Below are positions 44,085 through 51,129 of a stretch of DNA of 51,129 nucleotides, in pieces. The DNA is from Gemmatimonadaceae bacterium (GTDB lineage: Bacteria; Gemmatimonadota; Gemmatimonadetes; Gemmatimonadales; Gemmatimonadaceae): the NCBI GenBank assembly GCA_017881465.1, contig JADGQV010000003.1:1-51129 (forward strand). The letters are read 5' to 3'. Each line of letters opens with the position of its first letter. The stretch's first letter is position 1. Under the pieces are notes generated by a model. The model saw only the letters and a program-made list of their open reading frames with translations, had not been told where the DNA came from and did not search any database. Made by a program: the position numbers and the translations under genes.

Positions 44085-45239
44085 ATGAAGCTAGATCGGA
44101 GTATTTTGAGAAAGAGCGGCGCTGTTCTGCTGAGTCTTTCCGCTCTCTCCGGCGTCAACGCGTGCAGCAAAGGCGACAAGGCTTCCGCGGCGGAGACGGC
44201 GAAGGCGGAAACGATGGTAGTGGGGCCCGAGAACATCGCAGTGGCCGCCAACGGATCGATCATGACCGGGCCATCGATCTCCGGAACGCTCGAGCCTGAC
44301 CGCGAAGCCGTGCTTCGCGCGCAGGTCTCCGGCAGCGTTCTCCAGACCTACGCGGATCAAGGTCAGGCCGTGAACGCCGGTACCGTGCTCGCGCGAATAG
44401 ACGCGACGGGAATCCAGGACGCGTACACCTCGGCGCGCGCCGGTCTCGTCTCGGCGCGCAACGCGGCGGATGTGGCGGCGAAAGACCTTGCCCGAAACGA
44501 GAAGCTCCTCGCCGCCGGCGCGATCGCCGAACGGGACATCGACCAGTCGCGTCGGACGTCAATCGCTGCGCAGGCGGCTCTCGAAGATGCGAACTCCAGG
44601 CTGGCGAGTGCCGAGAAGGCGTACCGCAGCACGACCGTCACGGCGCCCTTCAGCGGAGTCGTGAGCGAGCGTCCTGTCTCGGCGGGTGATGTCGTTCAGC
44701 CGGGTTCTGCTCTGTTCACCGTCGTCGATCCGTCGAGCATGAGGCTCGAAGCGTCGGTGCCGGCTGAGCAGCTCGCATCGATCCGTATTGGTGTTCCGGT
44801 CGATTTCACAGTCAGCGGTTATCCTGGCCGCCAATTTGTGGGACGTATCACTCGCATCAACCCGACCGCTGATCCGACGACACGCCAGGTGCGCATCTAC
44901 GTCTCGATTCCGAACGAGGGTCGCGCGCTCATCGGCGGGCTGTTTGCGAACGGGAGGATGTCCACCGCGACGAAGATGGGACTGGTGGTTCCGGCGTCGG
45001 CGGTCGATGTGCGCGGAACGACTCCGTCCGTGATGCGGGTGAAGCAGGGGAAGGTGGAGAAAGTTCAGGTGCAGATCGGCCTGACGGACAAGACTTCGGA
45101 GACGATCGAGGTATTGTCAGGTCTGCAGGCGGGCGACACGCTGCTACTGGGCGCGGCGCAGGGAATTACTCCGGGGACTCTCATACGCATCATGGCGCCG
45201 GCGACGCAGCCGGCGGTGAATAGCGGTCGGGGAAGTTGA
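44085..45239 (+). CDS. RND efflux periplasmic adaptor (membrane fusion protein)
   Basis: 384 aa lipoprotein (lipobox GVNAC near residue 25). The lipoyl/barrel-sandwich region begins SGTLEPDREAVLRAQVSGSVLQTYADQGQAVNAGTVLARID; a helical hairpin spans about 105-170 and the beta-barrel follows (STTVTAPFSGVVSERPVSAGDVVQPGSALFTV). It links the RND pump to TolC. The operon places it 20 bases after the TolC-like gene and 3 before the pump. Absence of metal-binding His/Met clusters points to drug or organic-compound efflux rather than metal efflux. Confidence 0.93.
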   Translation: MKLDRSILRKSGAVLLSLSALSGVNACSKGDKASAAETAKAETMVVGPENIAVAANGSIMTGPSISGTLEPDREAVLRAQVSGSVLQTYADQGQAVNAGTVLARIDATGIQDAYTSARAGLVSARNAADVAAKDLARNEKLLAAGAIAERDIDQSRRTSIAAQAALEDANSRLASAEKAYRSTTVTAPFSGVVSERPVSAGDVVQPGSALFTVVDPSSMRLEASVPAEQLASIRIGVPVDFTVSGYPGRQFVGRITRINPTADPTTRQVRIYVSIPNEGRALIGGLFANGRMSTATKMGLVVPASAVDVRGTTPSVMRVKQGKVEKVQVQIGLTDKTSETIEVLSGLQAGDTLLLGAAQGITPGTLIRIMAPATQPAVNSGRGS

Positions 45240-45242
45240 TCT

Positions 45243-48200
45243 ATGGTCATTTCAGATTTTGCCATCAAGCGTCCAATGATCACCGTCGTCACTATGGTGG
45301 CGCTGGTGGTGTTCGGATTGTTCGCGCTCTGGCGTCTGCAGACCGACGAGTTCCCGGACATTCAGCAGCCCGTCGTGCTGACTCTTATTCCTTATCCGGG
45401 TGCATCTCCCGAGGGCGTTGAGAGAGAGATTCTCAAGCCGGTCGAGGATGCGATCAAGGGAATCTCCGGTGTCGACAAGATCTTCGGCACCGCCGGAGAC
45501 GGTTACGCGCAGATCATCACGCTCTTCGTGTTCGAGAAGGATCCGCAGGTCGGCACTCAGGACATTCGCGATGCGATCTCCGGGATCCGGGCGGACCTTC
45601 CTGTCGAGATGAAAGAACCGGTTCTACAGAGATTCGACCCGTCAGATCTGCCGATCGTCTCGATGACGATCGCTTCTACGACGATGACTCCGGCGCAGCT
45701 CACCCGGCTCGCTGATCCAGACATCATGAGCAAGCTGAGAGGCATTCCCGGCATCGCACAGGTTCAGCTGGTCGGCGGCGTGAAACGCGAGATGACGATT
45801 CAGCTCAAGCCCCAGGAGCTGCAGGCGGCCGGGATCGGCGTCGGTCAGGTCGTACAGGCGCTGCAGGCTCAGAACCTTGCCGCACCGGTAGGACGCCTCA
45901 ACGGAAACCTCGACGAGCGCACCATTCGTCTTCAGGGGCGCCTCGAAGGTCCGGAGGATTTCACGAACCTGGTAGTCGCCGAGCGGAACGGTCAGATCGT
46001 GCGGCTGGGTCAGGTCGCTGATGCAATCGATGGGACCCAGGAGCAGCGGTCGCTCGCTTTGTACAACGGTGTCGAGGCGGTTGGCATCAACATTGTGAAG
46101 TCGAAGGGCTACAGCACGACCGATGTCAGCGCCAAGGTTCGCCAGAAAGTTAGCGATATCCAATCAACGCTCCCTGCCGGAGTGAAGATCGACATCGTGA
46201 AAGACGCCGGTCAACGGGTAAAGGCGTCGGTGCGCAACGTCGAGGAGGCGCTGCTCATCGGAGCCATGCTCACGGTGCTGGTCGTGTTCGTGTTCCTAAA
46301 CTCGTGGAGATCCACGGTAATCACCGGACTGGCGCTGCCGGTCTCCGTGCTGGCGTCGTTCATCGTGGTTTGGGCCTTCGGATTCACGCTCAACACGATG
46401 TCGTTGCTCGGATTGTCGCTCGCGATCGGAATTCTGATCGACGACGCCATCGTGGTGCGCGAGAACATCGTGCGCCACATCGAGATGGGTAAGGACCACA
46501 TGACGGCATCGCACGAGGGCACCGACGAGATCGGCCTCGCCGTGGCGGCGACCACGTTCTCGATCGTCGCGGTGTTCGTTCCGGTTGCGTTCATGTACGG
46601 AGTGGCTGGGCAGTGGTTCAAGCCGTTCGCGCTTACGATCGCCGCGTCAGTGCTTGTGTCGCTGTTCGTCTCCTTCTCGCTCGATCCGATGCTTTCGGCC
46701 TACTGGGCCGATCCGCAGATCGAGTCTGGCGAGAGGCGCAATCCGATTGCTCACGCGCTCGAGAAGTTCAACAACTGGTTCAACCGTATGGCCCAGCGCT
46801 ACAAGGGGCTGATCGCTTGGGCGCTCGATCACAGGGTGGCAATGGTTCTGATCGCGATCGGATCGTTCATCGGCGCACTGGCGCTCCCCGCCGTTGGGCT
46901 CGTCGGCGCGAGCTTCTTCGGAACGGAGGACCAGTCAGAGCTCAATATTGCGATTGAGACTCCTCCAGGCTCGAACCTCGCCTACACGCGCATCAAGGCT
47001 GAAGAAGCAGCGCGAATCGCGCGAGCGCACACCAAGGAAGTCAAGTTCACCTACACAACACTCGGCGGAACTACCGGGGACGTGAACGTCGGCAACATCT
47101 ACGTTCGACTCATACCCAAGGCCGATCGCAGCATCGACGCCGAGGATTTCGGACGACAGCTCCGCGAGGAAGTCGGCCACATCGCTGGGGCCACGATGTC
47201 CGTCTTCACCAGCGACTTCTGGGGCGCGCAGAAGCAGATACAGATCGAGCTGCGTGGCGGCACGGCGCAACAGCTCGGAGCAGTTGCTGAAGCAATCGGG
47301 GAGCAGGTAAAGCAGGTGAAGGGCGCAGTAGATGTTGGGCTGTCGACGAAAGGCCAGAAGCCAGAGCTCAACGTCGAGCTGAATCGTGGGCTCGCTGGAA
47401 CTCTCGGAGTTACGGTCGGCCAAGTCGCGCAGGCACTGCGTCCTGCATTCGCCGGAATCAAGGCTGGCGACTGGGTTGATCCGACCGATCAGACACGAGA
47501 AGTAAACGTGCGTCTTGCACCCGCAGCCAGACAGCGTGCAGCGGATCTCGAGCAACTGCCGCTGGTGGTCACTGGTCCCGATGGTCAGCCCCGCACGCTG
47601 CCGCTTGGTCAGATCGCAACGATCACGGAATCACTCGGCCCGGCCCAGATCAGCCACCTCGATGCAGATCTGGTGGTAACAGTCCAGGCGAACACGTCCG
47701 GGCGTCCACTCACCGAAGTGATGAAGGACATCAACGCCCGGATCGCGAAGATCACGCTTCCGCCCGGTGTTCACATCACGCAAGGCGGTGAAGTCGACAG
47801 CCAGAACGAGGTGTTCGGCCGCATCTTCTCCGCGCTCGGTATTGCGGTGATGCTCATGTACCTGATTCTCGTCATGCAGTTCGGCTCCTTCCTCGAGCCG
47901 CTGGCGATCATGATCTCGCTGCCGCTGTCCCTCATCGGCGTCATGCTAGCGCTCATGATCACCGGCACGACGATCAACATCATGAGCCTGATCGGAGTGA
48001 TCCTGTTGATGGGAATCGTGGCTAAGAACGCCATTCTTCTCATCGACTTCGCGAAATGGGCACGCGAGAGGGACGGACTGTCGAGACGTGACGCGATTAT
48101 TCAGGCTGGCGCGATTCGTCTGCGCCCGATCATGATGACGACGCTGGCGCTGATCGCGGGCATGCTTCCGGTTGCTCTCGGCATCGGCGAAGGCGCCGAG

Positions 48201-48419
48201 TTTCGTGCGCCGTTGGGACGCGCGGTGATCGGCGGCGTGATCACGTCAACGCTGTTGACGCTCGTCGTGATTCCGACGTTCTACGAGATTCTCGACGAGT
48301 GGCGAGAGTGGATGCTAGGCAAGTTTGGCCTCGTGAAGCACACCGAGGCCAAGCATTCAGAGAAGCCGACGGGACAGCAGCCGGTCAGCGCGAGCGAGCG
48401 ACTCGAAAAACTCGCCTGA
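45243..48419 (+). CDS. RND multidrug-type efflux pump (HAE-1/AcrB-like)
   Basis: 1058 aa inner-membrane proton antiporter with twelve helices and two large periplasmic loops. The proton-relay aspartates are in SLAIGILIDDAIVVREN (TM4). Other RND landmarks are FPDIQQPVVLTLIPYPGASPEGVER at the first porter loop and the paired MQFGSFLEPLAIM/LIGVILLMGIVAKNAILLIDF in the second half. It pumps organic toxicants with the preceding adaptor and TolC. The gene begins 3 bases after the adaptor and ends the operon. Confidence 0.95.
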   Translation: MVISDFAIKRPMITVVTMVALVVFGLFALWRLQTDEFPDIQQPVVLTLIPYPGASPEGVEREILKPVEDAIKGISGVDKIFGTAGDGYAQIITLFVFEKDPQVGTQDIRDAISGIRADLPVEMKEPVLQRFDPSDLPIVSMTIASTTMTPAQLTRLADPDIMSKLRGIPGIAQVQLVGGVKREMTIQLKPQELQAAGIGVGQVVQALQAQNLAAPVGRLNGNLDERTIRLQGRLEGPEDFTNLVVAERNGQIVRLGQVADAIDGTQEQRSLALYNGVEAVGINIVKSKGYSTTDVSAKVRQKVSDIQSTLPAGVKIDIVKDAGQRVKASVRNVEEALLIGAMLTVLVVFVFLNSWRSTVITGLALPVSVLASFIVVWAFGFTLNTMSLLGLSLAIGILIDDAIVVRENIVRHIEMGKDHMTASHEGTDEIGLAVAATTFSIVAVFVPVAFMYGVAGQWFKPFALTIAASVLVSLFVSFSLDPMLSAYWADPQIESGERRNPIAHALEKFNNWFNRMAQRYKGLIAWALDHRVAMVLIAIGSFIGALALPAVGLVGASFFGTEDQSELNIAIETPPGSNLAYTRIKAEEAARIARAHTKEVKFTYTTLGGTTGDVNVGNIYVRLIPKADRSIDAEDFGRQLREEVGHIAGATMSVFTSDFWGAQKQIQIELRGGTAQQLGAVAEAIGEQVKQVKGAVDVGLSTKGQKPELNVELNRGLAGTLGVTVGQVAQALRPAFAGIKAGDWVDPTDQTREVNVRLAPAARQRAADLEQLPLVVTGPDGQPRTLPLGQIATITESLGPAQISHLDADLVVTVQANTSGRPLTEVMKDINARIAKITLPPGVHITQGGEVDSQNEVFGRIFSALGIAVMLMYLILVMQFGSFLEPLAIMISLPLSLIGVMLALMITGTTINIMSLIGVILLMGIVAKNAILLIDFAKWARERDGLSRRDAIIQAGAIRLRPIMMTTLALIAGMLPVALGIGEGAEFRAPLGRAVIGGVITSTLLTLVVIPTFYEILDEWREWMLGKFGLVKHTEAKHSEKPTGQQPVSASERLEKLA

Positions 48420-48436
48420 CCCAGGTTCTGGCTGTG

Positions 48437-49357
48437 CTAACCGGTTTGTGTGGTTGTCGTGCTCCGCGCCGTCGTGATGAGAGCGACTGCGCAAATGACG
48501 ATCGCGGCGGCGACTCCAGTGCGAATGGACAACCGCTCACCCGCGATCGCCCAGCCGAGCAGGACGGCCACGATTGGATTGACGTACGCGTATGTACCAA
48601 GACGCGCAAGGGAGACTCTGTCGAGCAGCCAGATGTACGACGTGAAGCCGAGCAGCGACCCGAAAGTGATGAGATAGAGCAGGCCCACGGCCGATGCGTT
48701 CGAGATGCGATGAATGTCGATGTGAGCGAGCTCGCCCGTGATTGCCCCAACGATCAGCAACAGTGCGCCGCCACCGAGCATCTCCATGCCTGTGGTGAGC
48801 AGTCCGGATTCAGGCAGCTGTGCGTCGCGCGACCAGAAGGAGCCGATCGCCCACGACAAGGAGCCGAGTATCAGCACCAGAGCGCCAATGGGACTCACGC
48901 CTCCGTGACCGCCGACATCGGACGGCCCCACGAGCACGACGATCCCAATGAAACCGAGGACCAGTCCAACCAGGACTGCACCGCTTGGACGTTTGCGCGG
49001 GGGCCTGACCCACTCGATGATCACCAGCCAGAAGGGAAGAATCGACACAAGCAGGGCGGTGAGGCCCGACGGAACGAACTGCTCCGCCCATACGACTGCT
49101 CCATTCCCACCGAGGAGGAGGAAGCCACCTGCGACGATTGCGTTGCGCCAGTGGAGACGCGTCGGCTTTGGCGCTCCACGATATCGCGCCCACAGGTAGA
49201 GCATCGCTCCGGAAACCACGAAACGAATCCCGCCCATGATGAACGGTGGAATCGTCTCGACGGCGTAGCTGATTGCGAGGTATGTCGATCCCCAGATCAG
49301 ATAGATCGAAGCAAACGCGGCGATTATCTGCGCGCGCGAAGCGCGTTTATATGTCAC
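48437..49357 (-). CDS. EamA/DMT-family transporter
   Basis: 306 aa with ten predicted helices in two EamA repeats, including IYLIWGSTYLAISYAVETIPPF at the first helix pair and YAYVNPIVAVLLGWAIAGERL near the end. Typical DMT exporters of the YedA/RhaT-like group move amino acids or metabolites. It lacks the His tail of the other DMT protein at 35726-36808. Start GTG 49355-49357 overlaps the stop of the ArfB-type gene by 4 bases (GTGA), so translation is coupled. Confidence 0.9.
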   Translation of the reverse strand: MTYKRASRAQIIAAFASIYLIWGSTYLAISYAVETIPPFIMGGIRFVVSGAMLYLWARYRGAPKPTRLHWRNAIVAGGFLLLGGNGAVVWAEQFVPSGLTALLVSILPFWLVIIEWVRPPRKRPSGAVLVGLVLGFIGIVVLVGPSDVGGHGGVSPIGALVLILGSLSWAIGSFWSRDAQLPESGLLTTGMEMLGGGALLLIVGAITGELAHIDIHRISNASAVGLLYLITFGSLLGFTSYIWLLDRVSLARLGTYAYVNPIVAVLLGWAIAGERLSIRTGVAAAIVICAVALITTARSTTTTQTG

Positions 49358-49803
49358 TCGGGGAGGTTCCGCCTCTCGCGCTTCTTGTGCGACAGTCGCT
49401 TTTTTCCCTCGAGCCGTGCTTCCTTTGAAGCCCGTGTGGGTCGTGTCGGTCGTCTTTTCTTTGGAATCAGCAGCGCACGACGCACGAGGTCGGCGAGTCG
49501 CTCCTCCGCGAGATCGCGATTGCGGCTCTGGCTCCGCATGTCGCTCGCGACGACGCGGATGCTCCCCTCGGTTGTGAGCCGAGACGCGAGCTTCTCACGA
49601 AGGCGCGCCCGTTGCTCCTCGGTGAGTGCGCGCGATCCGAGAACGTTCCAGAAGATCTCCACGCGCGACGATGTCTTGTTCACGTGCTGTCCGCCGGCGC
49701 CCGACGACCTCGACACCCGCATGTCGAGCTCGCTTCGCGGAATCGAGAGCGCCTCGTTGACCGCGAGGAGATTCCGGGGGGCGGTCCCCGAGGTGTCGCT
49801 CAC
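49354..49803 (-). CDS. arfB: Peptidyl-tRNA hydrolase ArfB-type ribosome rescue factor
   Basis: 149 aa from GTG 49801-49803. The catalytic GGQ is at 37-39 (SSGAGGQHVNKTSSRVE), as in release factors, but the codon-recognition domain is absent. The C terminus is a long basic tail rich in Lys and Arg (KKRRPTRPTRASKEARLEGKK and following), which in ArfB inserts into the empty mRNA channel. It frees ribosomes stalled without a stop codon. It lies 4 bases after the ABC-2 permease and overlaps the EamA gene start. Confidence 0.92.
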   Translation of the reverse strand: MSDTSGTAPRNLLAVNEALSIPRSELDMRVSRSSGAGGQHVNKTSSRVEIFWNVLGSRALTEEQRARLREKLASRLTTEGSIRVVASDMRSQSRNRDLAEERLADLVRRALLIPKKRRPTRPTRASKEARLEGKKRLSHKKRERRNLPE

Positions 49804-49807
49804 GACA

Positions 49808-50953
49808 TCAACGCCAGCGGAACAGCTTGAGCGCGGCGAAGAACGTGACTACTCCCCAGACGATAATGACGAGCATTTGGGGAGTGACCGCGGCGAACGA
49901 TGCTCCTTCGAGCATGTTGGCGCGGAGTGCATCGTTTACAGCCGTGAGCGGGAGCAGCTTGATGAAAGGCTGAATGGCGCGCGGAAAGTTTGCGGACGAG
50001 AAGAATACACCCGAGAAGATCCACATCGGCAGCATGATGAAGTTCATGATTCCCGAGACGGCTTCCGTCGTGCGTGCCCGTGATGCCGTAAGCAGCCCCA
50101 AGCCGCCAAAGGAGACCGCCGCGAGCAGACAGATCAGAAACAGCGTCGCGAGTGAGCCGCGCAGCGGAACTCCAAACGCCCAGTGTCCGAAGCCAACGAG
50201 AGTCACGACTTCCAGGATCAGGAAAACGAGTCGCGAGCACAGGTACGAAAGTAGATACTGCACGCGCGACATCGGCGTCGCCATCAGCCGCTTGAGCAGC
50301 TTCTTGCTGCGCGCCGTGACAATCGAGAAACCCAGGCCCCAGATGCTGCTCCCCATGAGATTCATGCCGAGCAAGCCGGGAATGAGGAAGTCGATGTAGC
50401 GTGAGCCGGCTTCCGTTACGTAAGTATCGGTCGCGCGAACCGCATCCACTCTACCAGCTCCAGTCTGGACGGCGCGGTCCACCATTAAGCGCGCGCTCAC
50501 CGCTTCACTGCGTCCGCGATCGTAGACATACCGGACGCTGTCCTTTGCCGATCCCGGAACAACGAGCAGCGCAACCCTTCCCGTGCGAAGAGCGCGTGCC
50601 GCGGAGCTGTCGTCGTACATCGCAACTACGAGCGTGGAATCCCTGGCGAGAGATTGGACTACCCCGGCGCTTCCCGCGGTACCCGAAACGACGCCGACCT
50701 GGATCTTGTCCGGCCCGCGCTGTCTGAAGGCGATTCCCAACCCTGCCGCGAGGAGGATGGGAAAGATGAACGTCCAGAAAACTGCCTCGGGCTCGCGAAT
50801 GAACTCACGGAACCGGACGAGGGTGAGCTGCACCATCGAGCTGCGCGTGAATCCGCGCCGGGCGGGCGGGTGGGACGTTCCACCTCCGGCCGCCGTCGGT
50901 TGTCGCTGGCTCGGCCGCTCCTCTGATTCGCGGATCACGACGGTCTCACTCAT
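49808..50953 (-). CDS. ABC-2 type transporter permease
   Basis: 381 aa starting at ATG 50951-50953, which overlaps the ATPase stop. After a Pro/Gly-rich cytoplasmic leader comes the first helix, then an extracytoplasmic domain of about 150 residues (about 70-210) and five further helices of the ABC2_membrane_3 type (NLMGSSIWGLGFSIVTARSKKLLKRLMATPMSR). Members export drugs, lipids or polysaccharides or bear NatB/YadH-like roles. The FFSSANFPRAIQPFIKLLPLTAVNDALRA ending is a family signature. Confidence 0.9.
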   Translation of the reverse strand: MSETVVIRESEERPSQRQPTAAGGGTSHPPARRGFTRSSMVQLTLVRFREFIREPEAVFWTFIFPILLAAGLGIAFRQRGPDKIQVGVVSGTAGSAGVVQSLARDSTLVVAMYDDSSAARALRTGRVALLVVPGSAKDSVRYVYDRGRSEAVSARLMVDRAVQTGAGRVDAVRATDTYVTEAGSRYIDFLIPGLLGMNLMGSSIWGLGFSIVTARSKKLLKRLMATPMSRVQYLLSYLCSRLVFLILEVVTLVGFGHWAFGVPLRGSLATLFLICLLAAVSFGGLGLLTASRARTTEAVSGIMNFIMLPMWIFSGVFFSSANFPRAIQPFIKLLPLTAVNDALRANMLEGASFAAVTPQMLVIIVWGVVTFFAALKLFRWR

Positions 50954-51129
50954 CGCGCAGAGTCCTGCCCGTAAGAGAAACGAATACATCCTCGAGCGTC
51001 ACGGACGTGGTTCGAGGCTCGGGCGGCGGAAGATGCGAGACATCCACGGACTCTATCAGATCGCGTGGCGTCCCCAGAGCTATCACATGACCGTGATCCA
51101 CGATCGCCACGCGATCGCAAAGCCGCTCG
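50946..51129 (-). CDS. ABC transporter ATPase, C-terminal part (cut by window end)
   Basis: Reading inward from the window end, the frame gives ERLCDRVAIVDHGHVIALGTP, then DLIESVDVSHLPPPEPRTTSV and TLEDVFVSLTGRTLRDE, ending in TGA at 50946-50948. This is the tail of an ABC-2-type ATPase: the region after the H-loop plus the LEDVFL-like C-terminal motif. Its stop overlaps the permease ATG (ATGAGTGA), so the two are coupled. The Walker motifs lie outside this window. Confidence 0.85.
   Translation of the reverse strand, partial: ERLCDRVAIVDHGHVIALGTPRDLIESVDVSHLPPPEPRTTSVTLEDVFVSLTGRTLRDE

Noticed and set aside
1-51129. CRISPR array, prophage, insertion sequence or restriction/defence island
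   Set aside because: No regularly spaced repeats, transposase, integrase, phage structural or nuclease genes were seen.

Overview
The window is GC-rich, gene-dense bacterial DNA with a didermic (outer-membrane) gene content and no rRNA, recognisable tRNA, CRISPR array, prophage or insertion sequence. The mix of secreted S9 peptidases, a CBM9-like/DUF5916 outer-membrane protein, a large sortilin/VPS10-type beta-propeller protein, many lipoproteins and a TolC/RND pump fits a soil-type Gemmatimonadota genome. That placement is an inference from family content, not a proven taxonomy.

Layout. 60-5022: a serine hydrolase, a DUF5916 barrel protein and a DEAD-box helicase that seems to use a CTG start. 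5027-9720: an aldo/keto reductase, a two-gene osmolyte/choline-type ABC importer whose binding protein and permease are one polypeptide, and a GntR/FCD regulator with a palindromic operator. 9798-13025: a coiled-coil membrane protein (-), then cysteine synthase, a methyltransferase and an ICMT-like membrane protein (+). 13139-16299: a secreted oxidation module of NTF2-like protein, PQQ alcohol dehydrogenase lipoprotein with a lanthanide-type DYD motif, a tiny lipoprotein and a cytochrome c lipoprotein. 16496-24768: a small monooxygenase-like protein, a class A beta-lactamase-fold protein, two S9 peptidases, a DUF4142 lipoprotein and a CopD-like membrane gene interrupted by two in-frame TAG codons. 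24851-30680: P450 and PAP2 phosphatase (-), the VPS10-type protein (+), a DinB tail fragment and a small acidic protein. 30949-34321: an ABC exporter with a 59-aa companion, a gap with several nested inverted repeats (candidate structured RNA), an LprI-like lipoprotein and a DUF2007 protein. 34367-36808: a membrane dipeptidase and a DMT transporter with a very His-rich tail.

36870-41690 is a metal/metalloid block on the minus strand. It holds arsR, arsM and a phosphoesterase, then copCD with a His-rich outer-membrane protein, preceded by the frameshifted relic of another gene. 41770-48419 is a TetR-TolC-adaptor-RND efflux operon. 48437-51129 (-) is an overlapping chain: ABC ATPase (cut by the window end), ABC-2 permease, ArfB-type ribosome rescue factor and DMT transporter.

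Functional themes are metal and toxicant defence (ars, cop, RND, DMT with His tail), periplasmic oxidation (PQQ dehydrogenase plus cytochrome c) and extracellular peptide scavenging (S9 peptidases, dipeptidase). Several decayed or broken loci (CopD-like gene, copper-operon relic, DinB tail) show ongoing gene loss. No recognisable novel defence or mobile system was found. The least explained signals are the two TAG codons at Trp positions in the CopD-like gene, the hairpin-rich gap at 32950-33206 and the lanthanide-type dehydrogenase module.
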